Assembly (NCBI RefSeq): GCF_001412085.1
Contig: NZ_LKEV01000002.1
Location: forward strand, 310,001 to 374,000
Reading direction: 5' to 3'
Length of the DNA stretch: 64,000 bases
DNA from: Corynebacterium lowii
GTDB lineage: Bacteria; Actinomycetota; Actinomycetes; Mycobacteriales; Mycobacteriaceae
The first letter of the stretch is position 1. Every line of letters starts with the position of its first letter. This document shows positions 1-10,021 of the stretch, piece after piece. The notes under the pieces are model-generated. The model made no database searches. It worked only from the letters and a program-made list of their open reading frames with translations, and was not told the origin of the DNA. A program made the translations under genes and the position numbers.

Positions 1-111
1 CAATTCCTGCGACAGGAACACAATCGTGCCGACGCTGACCATATTGGGGCGGTTCAGCGTCGGTACACGCTGCGGTGCTGCCGTGCCTGAGTTTGAAATT
101 GCGCTCGTCAC
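1..111 (-). CDS. ctaE: Cytochrome c oxidase subunit III, N-terminal part (cut by window edge)
   Basis: Subunit III of the aa3-type terminal oxidase of the respiratory chain, a membrane protein. Only the first 37 codons lie in the window; the gene continues beyond position 1. The reading starts at GTG (complement of 109-111) and contains [17 protein letters not shown], the N-terminal signature of corynebacterial CtaE as I remember it. Its neighbours ctaF and ctaC encode other subunits of the same oxidase, which supports the call. No clear Shine-Dalgarno sequence is visible, so the exact start is less certain than the identity. Confidence 0.85.
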   Translation of the reverse strand, partial: MTSAISNSGTAAPQRVPTLNRPNMVSVGTIVFLSQEL

Positions 112-518
112 GCCTATTAGTATGACTGCTCAATCCATAGAAGTCACTTCGGCTCCCCCGCCCTTTTCAGGCTCAACCGGGCCTATCTCCAGACTTTCCA
201 TCCACACCCCTCCTCCACCCCTCGCCCGCCGCCTCTCCCCGTACCCCTATCAATGCAGGTCACCGCAACAGCGAGTAGATAGAGCGAAAAGTCCTGGTAG
301 CCACACTTAACGCAAAGACCCAACCAAGCACATACCGCGGCTCCATACACAGTTCCCAGGGGAGACATAACTCACAAAAAGCGAGGCCCATTCCCCCTTC
401 GGCTCAAACTTTCGGATAACCCCCGGCACTCATCCTTTTTATCGAAGCCTCAGATTTCCGCACACAGCACCCCACCATTGCCCAGTATTCTTTTTGCTGA
501 ATTTTTCAGATAATAAAA
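112..518. other. Intergenic stretch between ctaE and ctaF with no supported gene
   Basis: About 400 bp lie between the start of ctaE and the ctaF terminator. The open frames here are short, have odd composition (proline- or glycine-rich translations) and lack ribosome binding sites, so I call none. The segment should hold the ctaE promoter, but I see no convincing -35/-10 pair. Confidence 0.5.
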
Positions 519-522
519 CAAA

Positions 523-547
523 CCTCATCGCGATTACCGCGATGAGG
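523..547 (-). terminator. Rho-independent terminator of ctaC-ctaF
   Basis: A perfect 10-bp stem (523-532 with 538-547) with a 5-nt loop. Read on the minus strand it is followed by a T-rich run (TTTGTTTTATT). It lies 24 bp past the ctaF stop, as expected for an intrinsic terminator. Confidence 0.85.
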
Positions 548-571
548 CAATTAATGGAGAAACGTAGATCT

Positions 572-1003
572 CTAGTGCTTTTCCCTTGGCTGACCGTACT
601 GGAGGCTCAACTTCGTCGTCGTGTAGATGAGAAGAACCGCACCCAACGCGATCATCCACCACTTCAGATAGATAATTCCCAAGCCCAGCACGAGGATGGC
701 GCCGGACATCGCCGCCGGCCAGATCGAACTGGGGCTAAAGAAGCCCAGGGTTCCCGCCTTATCGGCAACCTCGGCCTCCTCCCAATCCTCGGGAAGAATA
801 TCCACGCGGCGCTCAGTGAAGTGCAGGTAACCACCCAACATTGCGGTCAAGGCGGCAGAAAGAACCAATCCCACAACTCCGGCCCATTCCGTACCGTGAC
901 GGTAGCCGTCATCCTGGACGTACGTGGTGGCAAGAATGTAGATCACTGCCATGACAACCAAGAAGGCCGTCATCGCGTACATGATCTTAGTACTTGATTT
1001 CAT
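572..1003 (-). CDS. ctaF: Cytochrome c oxidase subunit IV (actinobacterial CtaF)
   Basis: Small fourth subunit of the actinobacterial aa3 oxidase, 143 residues, the usual length. Four hydrophobic segments can be read: roughly residues 8-27, 40-60, 95-113 and 115-130. The short loop after the second helix contains [15 protein letters not shown], typical of this family. It follows ctaC by 17 bp, so the two are probably one transcript ended by the hairpin at 523-547. No unusual features. Confidence 0.93.
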   Translation of the reverse strand: MKSSTKIMYAMTAFLVVMAVIYILATTYVQDDGYRHGTEWAGVVGLVLSAALTAMLGGYLHFTERRVDILPEDWEEAEVADKAGTLGFFSPSSIWPAAMSGAILVLGLGIIYLKWWMIALGAVLLIYTTTKLSLQYGQPREKH

Positions 1004-1020
1004 GATGCAGCTCCTGCGCC

Positions 1021-2097
1021 TTAGGCGTTGTTGTCCACGTAGTTGTCACCGTCGCGGGTATCGCGATCGGAGTTGAAGGGATGCGTGCTGGTGGCATACG
1101 GCTCTTCACCAATAGCCTTGAGGGCATCCGAGTTCGGTGCCTCCGGGTTCGCCGTACGGAAAGCCATGTACTCACGGAACTGCTCCGGGGTCACCACGCG
1201 CAGCTCAAAGTTCATCATGGCGTGGTAGGTACCGCACATCTCAGCGCAGCGGCCCACGAAGGCGCCTTCCTTTTCAATTGCCTCGACCTGGAAGGAGCGC
1301 TCCTGCTGGTTGGACTCGGGGTGAGCATAAGCGTCGCGCTTGAACAGGAACTCGGGAATCCAGAAGGAGTGCGAAACATCTCCGGAGGCAAGGCGGAACT
1401 CAACCGGCGTCTGGCTCGGGAGCACCAACACGGGAACCTCTTCCGTGGTACCCAAGGTCTCCACGGTGTTGTAGTTCAGGTAGGACATATCGCGCTTGGA
1501 CTTACCGTGAATCGGGTTATCCCCATCGGGATTCACCTGCGTCTCATCCGCCAAACGCTGACGCTCCGCATCGGTGCCCACATAGTCCTGGCCATTGGGC
1601 ATCAGATTGCCGTCCACCTCGGCGTAACCGAACTTCCAATTCCACTGGAAAGCGGTCACGTCCACGGTCACCTCGGGGTTCTTATCCAAGGCGGTGACCT
1701 TCTGTTGCGTCTGCACCGTGAAGAAGAAAATGACCATCACGATCACAACCGGCAGCGTGGTCAGCACAAGCTCCAGAGGAATGTTGTACTGAGTCTGGCG
1801 GGGGAACTCTCCCCCACCCTTCTTCTCGGCACGCTTGGCACCCCATCGGAAGATAGCGGTGAGGAACAGACCCCACATGATGATGCCGATGATCCATGCC
1901 GCAACCCATACCCAGACCCAGAAGTTGCCCATAGCGGTAGCCTCCGGGGTAATTCCCTCGGGCCAGCCCATGCGCAGCAAATGATCCACGGCTTCTGGCG
2001 GAGCAACATCACAGCCGGACAAGGCGAGACCCGCAGCGGCAACGATGCCACCCAGGGCTACCTTCCGGCCGCGGCCTGCTCGATTTCGCTGTTCCAC
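1021..2097 (-). CDS. ctaC: Cytochrome c oxidase subunit II, lipoprotein with CuA site
   Basis: Subunit II receives electrons from the bcc complex at its CuA centre and passes them to subunit I. The GTG start at 2097 follows AAGGAAAGG by 9 nt; the longer frame to 2136 lacks such a site. The N-terminus is basic with a lipobox ending LALSGC, so it should be a lipidated signal peptide. Two membrane helices follow (about 58-80 and 107-128), then the cupredoxin domain. CuA ligands are visible in [12 protein letters not shown] near the C-terminal third. An acidic insertion between the first strands is as in other actinobacterial CtaC. It leads an operon with ctaF. Confidence 0.94.
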   Translation of the reverse strand: MEQRNRAGRGRKVALGGIVAAAGLALSGCDVAPPEAVDHLLRMGWPEGITPEATAMGNFWVWVWVAAWIIGIIMWGLFLTAIFRWGAKRAEKKGGGEFPRQTQYNIPLELVLTTLPVVIVMVIFFFTVQTQQKVTALDKNPEVTVDVTAFQWNWKFGYAEVDGNLMPNGQDYVGTDAERQRLADETQVNPDGDNPIHGKSKRDMSYLNYNTVETLGTTEEVPVLVLPSQTPVEFRLASGDVSHSFWIPEFLFKRDAYAHPESNQQERSFQVEAIEKEGAFVGRCAEMCGTYHAMMNFELRVVTPEQFREYMAFRTANPEAPNSDALKAIGEEPYATSTHPFNSDRDTRDGDNYVDNNA

Positions 2098-2438
2098 GTG
2101 TGTCTGCCTTTCCTTCCACACAGCTTTTAAGAACACTGCGGTTCATTCCTAACCAGCAGGATAGCCGATGAGAGTCCTGAAACCACGCTGAACCCCTCCA
2201 CCTTTCTTCACAGCATGGTCACAGAATATCCCTATAAGAAGGGGATCCCACTGGCCCGAGGCCTTTTTTACTGGACAGCACCCTAATTCACTGTGGCATA
2301 CCCCTCACCAAAGATCCATCGAAAGTTGTCACCCGTTCGGGGACGTCGCTTAGGCTTTATGCAGTAGATGAGCACTCGTGCCATCATGATTTATAGTATT
2401 TTTTCATCTTCCCCCACTTGAAGGAGTAGACAAAGGAT
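2098..2438. promoter_or_regulatory. Divergent promoter region of ctaC and asnB
   Basis: This 341-bp gap separates two divergent genes and holds no supported ORF. For asnB a TATAGT hexamer at 2392-2397 is a reasonable -10 box, and GAAGGAG at about 2421 is its ribosome binding site. No good -35 is seen. The ctaC promoter is not obvious. Confidence 0.5.
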
Positions 2439-4361
2439 ATGTGCGGGCTTCTTGGTTTCCTGTCCGCTGATGGGAAGGCCACTGATTATGTGGATGCTGT
2501 AACTAACGCGCTTCCTTGTCAACGCCACCGCGGCCCCGACGACTCCGAATCATGGTCGGATAGCGACGTCGTTCTTGGCTTTAATCGGCTCTCGATCGTC
2601 GATCTTGAGCACTCCCACCAACCCCTGCAATGGGGCCCCGAGGACAACCCCGAGCGCTACACGCTAACTTTCAACGGGGAGATCTATAACTACGTGGAGC
2701 TGCGCGAGGAGCTTCAAGCCGCAGGCTACCACTTCCGCACCACGGGAGACTCCGAAACCATCGTGGTGGGCTACCACCACTGGGGTGCAGAGGTCGTGGA
2801 ACATCTGCGCGGCATGTTTGGTTTTGGTGTGTGGGACTCCCAGAAGCGCACTCTCTTCATCGCGAGAGATCAATTTGGCATCAAGCCCCTCTTCCTCGCC
2901 ACCACCGCGCAGGGCACTGTTTTCTCTTCCGAGAAGAAGTCCATCCTGGAGATGGCCCCCGCTCTGAATCTAGATCTCAGCCTTGACCGGCGCGCCATTG
3001 AGCACTACGTGGATCTCCAATACGTGCCCGAGCCGGAATCTCTCCATGCCCAGATCAGCCGCCTGGAATCCGGTTGCTACGCCACCATCACCCCCGGTCA
3101 AGCACCAAAGATTCAGCGGTACTTCCGCCCCGCCTTCCGCACCACGCCGGTGCCACAGGGCCGCGAACAAGATCTCTTTGACCGCATCGCGCGCGTGCTG
3201 GAAGATAGCGTGGAAAAGCATATGCGCGCCGACGTCACAGTGGGTTCCTTCCTCTCCGGCGGCATCGACTCCACGGCCATCGCTACGCTGGCCAAGCGCC
3301 ATAACCCTGATCTGCTCACCTTCACCACTGGTTTTGAGCGTGAGGGCTACTCCGAGGTAGATGTGGCAGCCGAATCCGCCGCCGCCATCGGTGCCGAGCA
3401 CATCGTTAAGATCGTCTCCCCCGAGGAATATGCCGAGGCTATTCCCAAGATCATGTGGTACTTGGACGATCCGGTAGCCGATCCTTCCCTGGTTCCCCTG
3501 TATTTTGTGGCCGCAGAGGCGCGCAAGCACGTCAAGGTGGTGCTCTCCGGTGAGGGTGCTGATGAACTCTTTGGCGGTTACACCATCTACAAGGAGCCGC
3601 TCTCCCTCGCTCCCTTTGAAAAGATCCCCTCCCCTCTTCTCAAGGGGCTACGCCGCCTTAGCGCCGTTCTTCCCGAGGGTATGAAGGGGAAGTCCCTTCT
3701 AGAGCGCGGCACGATGAGCATGGAAGAGCGCTATTACGGCAATGCGCGCTCCTTCAATTTTGAGCAGATGCAGCGAGTGATTCCGTGGGCCACCCGCGAA
3801 TGGGATCACCGGGAGGTCACGGCCCCGATCTATGCGCAATCGCGGCACATGGATCCGGTGGCGCGTATGCAGCATCTAGACCTCTTCACCTGGATGCGCG
3901 GAGATATTCTGGTCAAGGCCGATAAGATCAACATGGCGAACTCCCTGGAACTGCGCGTGCCCTTCCTGGATAAGGAAGTATTCAGCGTCGCTGAGTCCAT
4001 CCCCCATGAACTCAAGATCGCCCACGGCACCACCAAGTACGCCCTGCGCAAGGCGATGGAGCAAATCGTGCCCCCGCACGTGCTGCACCGCAAGAAGCTC
4101 GGCTTCCCGGTGCCCATGCGCCACTGGCTTGCGGGCGACGAGCTCTTTGGTTGGGCTCAAGATACCATCACGGATTCTCAGACCGACGAGATCTTTGATA
4201 AGAAGGCCGTGCTGGAAATGCTCAAGGAGCACCGCGATGGGGTTTCCGATCATTCCCGCCGCCTCTGGACGGTCCTTGCCTTCATGATCTGGCATGGGAT
4301 CTTTGTCGAGCACCGTATTGATCCCCACATCGAGCACAAGGACTATCCGGTTAATATCTAG
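2439..4361 (+). CDS. asnB: Asparagine synthetase (glutamine-hydrolysing), LtsA type
   Basis: Class B asparagine synthetase: an N-terminal Ntn-type glutaminase releases ammonia from glutamine, and a C-terminal synthetase makes an aspartyl-AMP intermediate. Cys2 of MCGLLGF is the exposed nucleophile. Residues RHRGPDD and the NGEIYNY loop complete the glutaminase pocket. The synthetase part carries the PP-loop SGGIDST (about residue 270). The length of 640 matches the corynebacterial form called ltsA, which in C. glutamicum affects lysozyme sensitivity and envelope amidation; that role here is inference from its position next to ctaC. It has a good ribosome binding site 18 bp upstream and its own terminator. 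Confidence 0.94.
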   Translation: MCGLLGFLSADGKATDYVDAVTNALPCQRHRGPDDSESWSDSDVVLGFNRLSIVDLEHSHQPLQWGPEDNPERYTLTFNGEIYNYVELREELQAAGYHFRTTGDSETIVVGYHHWGAEVVEHLRGMFGFGVWDSQKRTLFIARDQFGIKPLFLATTAQGTVFSSEKKSILEMAPALNLDLSLDRRAIEHYVDLQYVPEPESLHAQISRLESGCYATITPGQAPKIQRYFRPAFRTTPVPQGREQDLFDRIARVLEDSVEKHMRADVTVGSFLSGGIDSTAIATLAKRHNPDLLTFTTGFEREGYSEVDVAAESAAAIGAEHIVKIVSPEEYAEAIPKIMWYLDDPVADPSLVPLYFVAAEARKHVKVVLSGEGADELFGGYTIYKEPLSLAPFEKIPSPLLKGLRRLSAVLPEGMKGKSLLERGTMSMEERYYGNARSFNFEQMQRVIPWATREWDHREVTAPIYAQSRHMDPVARMQHLDLFTWMRGDILVKADKINMANSLELRVPFLDKEVFSVAESIPHELKIAHGTTKYALRKAMEQIVPPHVLHRKKLGFPVPMRHWLAGDELFGWAQDTITDSQTDEIFDKKAVLEMLKEHRDGVSDHSRRLWTVLAFMIWHGIFVEHRIDPHIEHKDYPVNI

Positions 4362-4370
4362 AAAGCACGA

Positions 4371-4396
4371 AAAAGGCGGCCACCCGGCCGCCTTTT
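4371..4396 (+). terminator. Terminator between convergent asnB and the A-type Fe-S gene
   Basis: An 11-bp stem (AAAAGGCGGCC at 4371-4381 with its complement at 4386-4396) ends in TTTT, flanked by A and T runs on both sides, so it could work in both directions. Confidence 0.85.
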
Positions 4397-4413
4397 CTCA
4401 ATTCTCCGATGGA

Positions 4414-4758
4414 TTAGTGGAACGAATCGCCACAGGCACACGAGCCACCCGCGTTGGGGTTATCAATGGTGAAGCCCTGCTGCTCGATCGTATCGGCAAA
4501 ATCAATGGTCGCCCCCATGAGGTACGGGACGGACATCTTATCCACCACCAGGCGCACGCCGCCAAACTCATCGGCCTTATCGCCGTCAAGGGTGCGATCG
4601 TCAAAGTAAAGCTGATAGCGCAGTCCAGCACAACCGCCGGGCTGCACGGCAATGCGCAGGGAAAGATCATCGCGCCCCTCTTGGTCGAGAAGCGCCTTGG
4701 CCTTGGCCGCGGCGGCGTCGGAAAGCGTTACTCCGGTGCTAGTAGAAGGTGCAGTCAT
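4414..4758 (-). CDS. erpA: A-type iron-sulfur carrier/insertion protein (HesB/IscA/ErpA family)
   Basis: Carries Fe-S clusters to target enzymes such as lipoyl synthase or respiratory proteins. The 114-residue protein shows the family's three cysteines: one in GCAGLRY near residue 45 and the pair in the C-terminal CACG. It ends DSFH. The gene is monocistronic, convergent with asnB. The gene symbol is by family; IscA or SufA would be equally valid labels from sequence alone. Confidence 0.88.
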   Translation of the reverse strand: MTAPSTSTGVTLSDAAAAKAKALLDQEGRDDLSLRIAVQPGGCAGLRYQLYFDDRTLDGDKADEFGGVRLVVDKMSVPYLMGATIDFADTIEQQGFTIDNPNAGGSCACGDSFH

Positions 4759-4935
4759 TTTCGGTGAACTCCTTGCTGCATGGACTCTCGTTGCTGCATC
4801 TGGTTTCCCACAACCCTACCCGTGGCGGTACGGGGGTGCCGGAGCACGGTCGGGAAGAGGGACGACATACCTTTTAACACACGCGATCAAGCCGGTATTC
4901 CCGCTGTGTCCCACCGTGCTTGTACAGTTGTATCC

Positions 4936-5655
4936 GTGAAATTACCGTGGCAGAACACTGACGACGCCGATACCGCTCCCGCTCAGGCCTCCGAGCCGCA
5001 GAGCGTGCCTGAAACCCATGAAGAAGGCACGCCCCTGCCCAAGGGCTATACGCCGCCCAAGGGGCGCCCTACCCCCAAGCGCAAGGAGGTAGAGATGGAG
5101 CGCGGCGTAATTCGGGGTGCCTCTATGGCTCCCACCACGCCGCAACAGCAGCGTCAGCGGCGCAAAGAACTCAAGGCTTCCATGTCCAAGGAGGAGTGGA
5201 AGGAGTACAAGCGCAAGGAGCGGGAGGAATCCCGCCGTCGTCAGCGCGAAACGCAGGCCGCGATGGATCGCGGAGAGGAACGCTACCTCTTGCCTCGTGA
5301 TAAGGGGCCGGAGCGTGCCTTCGCCCGCGATTGGGTAGATTCCCGGCGCTTTATCAATAACTGGGTGATGCCCTTTGCCCTGTTGCTTTTGCTCTCCATG
5401 TTCGTTACCAATGGAATGCCCCAGATAGCAGCGGTATTTTCCTTGGTTTCTATGGGCATCATCATTATCTTTGCTCTGGAAGGCATTATCCTCGGGCGCC
5501 GCGTGAACCGCGCTGTGCGCTCGGAGTTCCCCAATACTTCCCAAGCTGGCCTGGGGCTGGGCTTCTACGCCTATTCCCGCGCTATGCAACCGCGCCGCTG
5601 GCGTACCCCGAAGCCCCGGGTGGAGCTCGGCGCGGCGGTCGGCCGCGCGCAATAA
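4936..5655 (+). CDS. DUF3043-type membrane protein
   Basis: Conserved actinobacterial protein of unknown function, 239 residues. The GTG start at 4936 gives an N-terminus VKLPWQ typical of the family; the longer frame begins inside the promoter of the divergent Fe-S gene. The first 125 residues are charged and rich in Lys, Arg and Glu, with a long predicted helix (SKEEWKEYKRKEREESRRRQ). Two adjacent membrane segments follow (about 142-160 and 166-186), then a basic C-terminal tail. It is likely anchored in the cytoplasmic membrane with its long N-terminus inside. No catalytic motif is visible. Confidence 0.82.
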   Translation: MKLPWQNTDDADTAPAQASEPQSVPETHEEGTPLPKGYTPPKGRPTPKRKEVEMERGVIRGASMAPTTPQQQRQRRKELKASMSKEEWKEYKRKEREESRRRQRETQAAMDRGEERYLLPRDKGPERAFARDWVDSRRFINNWVMPFALLLLLSMFVTNGMPQIAAVFSLVSMGIIIIFALEGIILGRRVNRAVRSEFPNTSQAGLGLGFYAYSRAMQPRRWRTPKPRVELGAAVGRAQ

Positions 5656-5717
5656 GTTCCGCAGTAAGTTCTCAGCACAGTTAGCCCTCGTCAACGACAA
5701 AATTAGTAGAGGTCATC

Positions 5718-6722
5718 GTGGAGTTATTCAGCCCTGTCACCTCCCCCACCGGTAGCGCTGAACACCTGCCCAGGGTACTGCCACAGGACATCGCCGGGCG
5801 ATTACGCGATGTAGCCTCTTTTTTTGCCGCGGCACAGGGAGTATCGGCAACCGAGCCCCTGCGCCCCATTCGGAACAGCCGGATGATGGTTTTTTATGGC
5901 AACCGCTCCGCTACGCGGGCAAGCGTTCTCTCCACGGAACAGGCCATTAGCTTTCACCGGAAGGCCAATGAAGGAACCGGCCCCACCCATGCCTTTACCG
6001 AGGCCGTGGGAATACCCGCAACCGTCATAGATGTTCCCCCAGAGTCCTCCTTTGACCAAGCGAAGGAAATGGGTATTCAGGCCGCTGACCACCAGGCCGA
6101 TCGCGGCACGGATCTCCTCTTAGCGGCGTCGATAGGCGCCGGCGAGGACGAGGAGGCCTTAGCCCTGCTGGGATTGCTTACGGGAAGGGAACCCGTGGCG
6201 GTTCTCGGTTTTCACGGCACGGCGGATAAGCAATGGAGCAAGCGCGTCACCCTCATCCGCGATCTCATGTTCCAGGCGCGTGCCCACAAGCGTTCCGCAG
6301 TAGATCTCCTGCGCCATCACGCAAGCCCCGCGCTGGTGGCCCTGGTGAGTTTCCTCGCCCAATGCGCCGTACGACGCACCCCCATCCTGCTCGATACCAC
6401 GGTGAGCTGCGTGGCCGCCTGCTATGCGGAGGCTCTGGCTCCTGGGGCTAAGAACTGGATGCTCGCGGGGCAACTCACCCCCCACGCGGGCCATCTGATG
6501 GCTCTGCGCCACCTCGGCCTCACTCCGCTCTTTGCCCTCAATATGCCGCTGGGCATGGGCACCGGGGCCGCCACCACCGTTCCGCTGGTGCGCGCTGCCA
6601 CCTCGCTTTATGGAGAGGTGACGGGAGAAGCCCCAGCGGACGAACCGACAAGCGCCCCCTCAAACCAACCCACAGGCGAACCCGCGAACAAAACCACAGG
6701 CCAGCCCGCAGGTGATAGATAA
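5718..6722 (+). CDS. CobT-like phosphoribosyltransferase homologue with lost active-site motifs
   Basis: Resembles nicotinate-nucleotide:dimethylbenzimidazole phosphoribosyltransferase (CobT), which makes the lower-ligand riboside of cobalamin. Overall length (334) and order of segments fit. However the usual GEGTGA motif, whose Glu is the catalytic base in the characterised enzyme, reads GMGTGA here (about residues 278-283). The usual GIGNTT loop reads SIGAGED and the GRGTG segment reads GFHGTAD. No cobU or cobS lies beside it. The C-terminus ends in a repetitive Pro/Thr/Gln tail (PTSAPSNQPTGEPANK). It may have a changed function or be a relic under weak selection. Confidence 0.7.
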   Translation: MELFSPVTSPTGSAEHLPRVLPQDIAGRLRDVASFFAAAQGVSATEPLRPIRNSRMMVFYGNRSATRASVLSTEQAISFHRKANEGTGPTHAFTEAVGIPATVIDVPPESSFDQAKEMGIQAADHQADRGTDLLLAASIGAGEDEEALALLGLLTGREPVAVLGFHGTADKQWSKRVTLIRDLMFQARAHKRSAVDLLRHHASPALVALVSFLAQCAVRRTPILLDTTVSCVAACYAEALAPGAKNWMLAGQLTPHAGHLMALRHLGLTPLFALNMPLGMGTGAATTVPLVRAATSLYGEVTGEAPADEPTSAPSNQPTGEPANKTTGQPAGDR

Positions 6723-6753
6723 AGCGGCACCCCGCGCATCTCGGCGCCGCTTT
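6721..6753. terminator. Hairpin between convergent cobT-like gene and ilvE
   Basis: AAAGCGGCACC (6721-6731) pairs with GGCGCCGCTTT (6743-6753), with one mismatch, and sits exactly between two convergent stops. The flanking A and T runs are short, so it is a modest bidirectional terminator. Confidence 0.55.
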
Positions 6754-6767
6754 ACTTCGGTACCGCT

Positions 6768-7889
6768 TTATTCCGCTGCCGGCACCAGGGTGTGCATCCA
6801 CCCGTGGGTATCTTCTGCCACCCCGTGCTGAATGTCGGTGAGGCGCTGGCGCAGCTTCATCGTCACTGCTCCAGGCTCATTATTGCCCACGGTAAACTCG
6901 CCGTCATTGGATTTCACCACGCCCACGGGGGTCAGCACGGCGGCGGTACCACAGGCCAGAGTCTCCGTGAGCACGCCGGATTCCGCATCTTTGCGCCATT
7001 CTTCCTTGGAGATGAGCCGCTGCTCGGTGGCGTAGCCGAGGTCGCGGGCCACGTGGAGCAGGGAATCACGGGTCACGCCCGGCAGTAGGGAGCCGCTGAG
7101 CTTCGGGGTCACCAGGGTGACCCCCTCCGGGGAGTCCTCGGAGCCGTACACGAACATGAGATTCATGCCGCCCATTTCCTCGATGTAGTTCCGCTCGATG
7201 GCATCGAGCCACACCACTTGGTCGCAGCCTTTCTCGCTGGCCTGTGCCTGGGCGAGGAGGGAGGCGGCGTAATTTCCGGCAAACTTCGCCGCTCCCGTGC
7301 CACCCGGCGCGGCCCGCACATAATCCTCGGAAAGCCACACGCTCACCGGCTTAAGGCCGCCCTTGAAGTAGGCACCCGAGGGCGAGGCCATGAGAAGGAA
7401 GGTATAGGAAGAAGAGGGGTGCACGCCGAGGGTCTGCTCCGTGGCAAACATGAGGGGGCGCAGGTACAGCGCGGCCTCTCCCCCGGCCTCGGGAACCCAT
7501 TGCTGATCCACGTCAACGAGCACCCGCACGGCCTCCAGAAAGTCCTCCACGGGCAACTCGGGCATGGCCAGGCGACGGGCCGAATCCTGCATGCGCTGCG
7601 CATTCCGATCGGGGCGGAAGGTGGCAATAGCGCCATCCGGCATCCGATAGGCCTTCATTCCCTCAAAAATCGCCTGACCATAATGCAACACCGAGGTGGC
7701 GGGGGAAAGTTCAATCGCCCCAAAGGGCATCACACGCGCATCGTGCCAGCCGGATTCTTGATTCCAGTCGATACGCACCATATGGTCGGTAAATTGCTGG
7801 CCAAAGGCGGGGTTAGCCAGAATCTCCGCGCGGCGCTCATCGGTAACGGGGTGGGGGTTGCGTTGAACCTCAAAGGTGAGAGAAGTCAT
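6768..7889 (-). CDS. ilvE: Branched-chain amino acid aminotransferase
   Basis: Transfers the amino group between glutamate and the keto acids of valine, leucine and isoleucine; a cytoplasmic PLP enzyme. The 373-residue product starts [12 protein letters not shown] at 7889, the usual corynebacterial start; a longer frame to 8303 runs antisense through pepA and is not credible. The PLP lysine lies in [16 protein letters not shown], and the [11 protein letters not shown] segment is typical of class IV aminotransferases. It is divergent from pepA with about 70 bp between starts. Confidence 0.95.
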   Translation of the reverse strand: MTSLTFEVQRNPHPVTDERRAEILANPAFGQQFTDHMVRIDWNQESGWHDARVMPFGAIELSPATSVLHYGQAIFEGMKAYRMPDGAIATFRPDRNAQRMQDSARRLAMPELPVEDFLEAVRVLVDVDQQWVPEAGGEAALYLRPLMFATEQTLGVHPSSSYTFLLMASPSGAYFKGGLKPVSVWLSEDYVRAAPGGTGAAKFAGNYAASLLAQAQASEKGCDQVVWLDAIERNYIEEMGGMNLMFVYGSEDSPEGVTLVTPKLSGSLLPGVTRDSLLHVARDLGYATEQRLISKEEWRKDAESGVLTETLACGTAAVLTPVGVVKSNDGEFTVGNNEPGAVTMKLRQRLTDIQHGVAEDTHGWMHTLVPAAE

Positions 7890-7962
7890 GCTCCTCACCG
7901 TACACTCCGGTTGGAAGGCGATAGGCTTATACGGTCTGCATTCTCTATTCTCAGGAGGTCTT

Positions 7963-9465
7963 ATGCTCAGCGGTTTACCTACCCGAGGTACCCTCGCCCC
8001 CGCCACCCTGGCTAAAAAGGTCCCGCAGGACACCCAGGTCATTCTCTTCCCTGTATTTTCCGGCGAAGAAGGCCCTGAGTTTCCCCTCACCGGCCCGCTG
8101 AGTTCTTCCGCCGCGCGCGCCTTGGTCGACGCCGCCGAGGCCCTCGGCTTTGAGGGTAAGAGCGATACCTGCGTGGTATTCCCCGCCCCTTCCGCTCTCA
8201 AGGAAACCCGCGCGGTAGCCCTCGTGGGGCTTGGCGACGCCGCGGAGTTCGATACCGAGGTGCTGCGCCGGGCGATGGGCTCGGCCGCCCGGCACATGCG
8301 CACCCGTGGTTCGGTTTTCGTGGCCGCAGGTGACCTCGGGGAAGGTACCTTGAAGGCGGCCGTCGAGGGCTATCTGCTGGGGTCCTATTCCTACGAGGGA
8401 CAGCGCAGCACCCCTACGCAGGAGCCGGGACCGGTGACCTTCTTGGGTTCTAGGAAGAAGGATAAGGCCGCTTTCCGGGAAGCCCTCATCAATGCCGAGG
8501 CCGTGGCCCTGGCCCGCGATCTCACCAATACCTCCGCGCGCGATCTCTACCCGGCTTCCTATGCGGATACCCTTGCTGCCCTCGCCGCCGAGCACGGCGT
8601 GGAATCGGAGATTTATGATGCCTACCGCCTTTCGGTGGAGGGATTCGGTGGTATTCTCGCCGTCGGCTCCGGCTCTCAGCGCGCCCCGCGCCTCGTGCGC
8701 CTGCACTGGGCTCCGTCAAAGGCTCATGCCTACGTGGCTCTGGTGGGCAAAGGAATCACCTTCGATACCGGCGGAATCTCCCTCAAGCCCGCCGCCAACA
8801 TGGAGGTCATGATCTCCGATATGGGTGGCTCCGCCGCCGTAGCCGCCAGCATTATTGCAGCGGCACGCCTCAATCTTGAGGTGGAGATCACCGCCTGGCT
8901 CCCGCTCGCAGAAAACATGCCCTCGGGTTCGGCCACTCGCCCCGGAGACGTCATCACGCATTACGGCGGGCTCACCTCCGAGGTGCTCAACACCGATGCG
9001 GAGGGGCGCCTCGTGCTTGCCGACGCCCTCGCTCGTGCCGGTGAGGATCACCCCGACGCCATCCTGGAAGCCTCCACGCTTACCGGAGGCCAGCTCGTTG
9101 CTCTTGGCACCCGCACCACTGGCGTGATGGGTTCGGATGAACTCCGGGATCTCGTGGCTCAGGCTGGGCGGGAAGTGGGTGAATCCGCCTGGGCCATGCC
9201 GCTTCTGGAAGAACATTCCGCGGCCCTGGCCTCCCCCGTGGCAGACATGCGCAACACTCATAATTCCCGCAATGGGCAAATGCTCTTTGCCGGTGCATAC
9301 CTGTCCCGCTTCATTCCCGAGGGAGTGGAGTGGGCGCACCTCGACGTCGCCGGGCCCGCCTGGAATGAGGGTGCCGCCTACGGTTACACGCCCCAACGAG
9401 CCACCGGAGCCCCGGTGCGGACTTTCCTGCGGGTCTTAGGGCAACTGGCTAACCCCAAGGCTTAG
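7963..9465 (+). CDS. pepA: Leucyl aminopeptidase (M17 family)
   Basis: Zinc or manganese-dependent cytosolic aminopeptidase that trims N-terminal residues from peptides. The ATG at 7963 follows AGGAGG by 5 nt. The 500-residue product carries the M17 signature NTDAEGRL near residue 345, and the metal-binding lysine in [10 protein letters not shown] near residue 265. It ends by overlapping the stop of the convergent gene at 9462 by 4 bp, so no terminator separates them. Confidence 0.95.
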   Translation: MLSGLPTRGTLAPATLAKKVPQDTQVILFPVFSGEEGPEFPLTGPLSSSAARALVDAAEALGFEGKSDTCVVFPAPSALKETRAVALVGLGDAAEFDTEVLRRAMGSAARHMRTRGSVFVAAGDLGEGTLKAAVEGYLLGSYSYEGQRSTPTQEPGPVTFLGSRKKDKAAFREALINAEAVALARDLTNTSARDLYPASYADTLAALAAEHGVESEIYDAYRLSVEGFGGILAVGSGSQRAPRLVRLHWAPSKAHAYVALVGKGITFDTGGISLKPAANMEVMISDMGGSAAVAASIIAAARLNLEVEITAWLPLAENMPSGSATRPGDVITHYGGLTSEVLNTDAEGRLVLADALARAGEDHPDAILEASTLTGGQLVALGTRTTGVMGSDELRDLVAQAGREVGESAWAMPLLEEHSAALASPVADMRNTHNSRNGQMLFAGAYLSRFIPEGVEWAHLDVAGPAWNEGAAYGYTPQRATGAPVRTFLRVLGQLANPKA

Positions 9466-9872
9466 TTCTCTCGGTTCTCTTGGCGGTTTTCCTCGTCGCG
9501 CTCTAACTGAGCGCGGCGTTGCCGCTGCTCCTCGCGCTTGCGCAAGAGGCGATCCCTTTCGATCCGCTCGCGCATGCGCTGCGGGTACCCGGTTTCCTCC
9601 ACGTCGTACACGGGGCAATCGAGGAGTTTCGCCAGCGCATCAATCCCCTTGGGGCCTCCGATGCGGCGGCGAATAAAGTCCCCCGATTCATCGACCACCA
9701 CGGCGGACATCTCATTGACAAAGGTCTCTGGTTCCACAAAGGCCTCCACGAAAGCTCGCTCCTGGGCCCACTGCCGCAATTCCTGGGCATCATCAGGGCG
9801 AATCGTCGCCCCTGGGGCGCGCGGTGGGCGCGGCCCGGCCTTTTTCTTACGGCGACCAAAAAGTTTGAACAC
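9462..9872 (-). CDS. Conserved corynebacterial protein of unknown function
   Basis: 136 residues with a basic start ([11 protein letters not shown]), a central folded-looking part (residues 28-100) and a C-terminal charged helix rich in Arg, Glu and Gln ([20 protein letters not shown]) that could form a coiled coil. No membrane segment or signal peptide is seen. It sits between pepA and sucB in the same place as a similar gene in other corynebacteria, from memory. It is convergent with pepA and overlaps its last 4 bp. Function unknown. Confidence 0.7.
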   Translation of the reverse strand: MFKLFGRRKKKAGPRPPRAPGATIRPDDAQELRQWAQERAFVEAFVEPETFVNEMSAVVVDESGDFIRRRIGGPKGIDALAKLLDCPVYDVEETGYPQRMRERIERDRLLRKREEQRQRRAQLERDEENRQENREN

Positions 9873-10021
9873 GGCCTACAATTGTAGGGGTACTCACTGT
9901 ATCCCGCGACACCCTCCACGCCCCTCGCCGTGAGGGCACCTCCGGTGCGCACGACTTCGGGCGGGCAGGTACGGTTATTGTATTAGAACCATCTACACGA
10001 CTATCGAGGAGTCTGACACAC

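Noticed and set aside
26-310. Plus-strand 94-codon frame at the left edge
   Set aside because: It runs antisense over the start of ctaE and its translation is Pro/Ser-rich without motifs.
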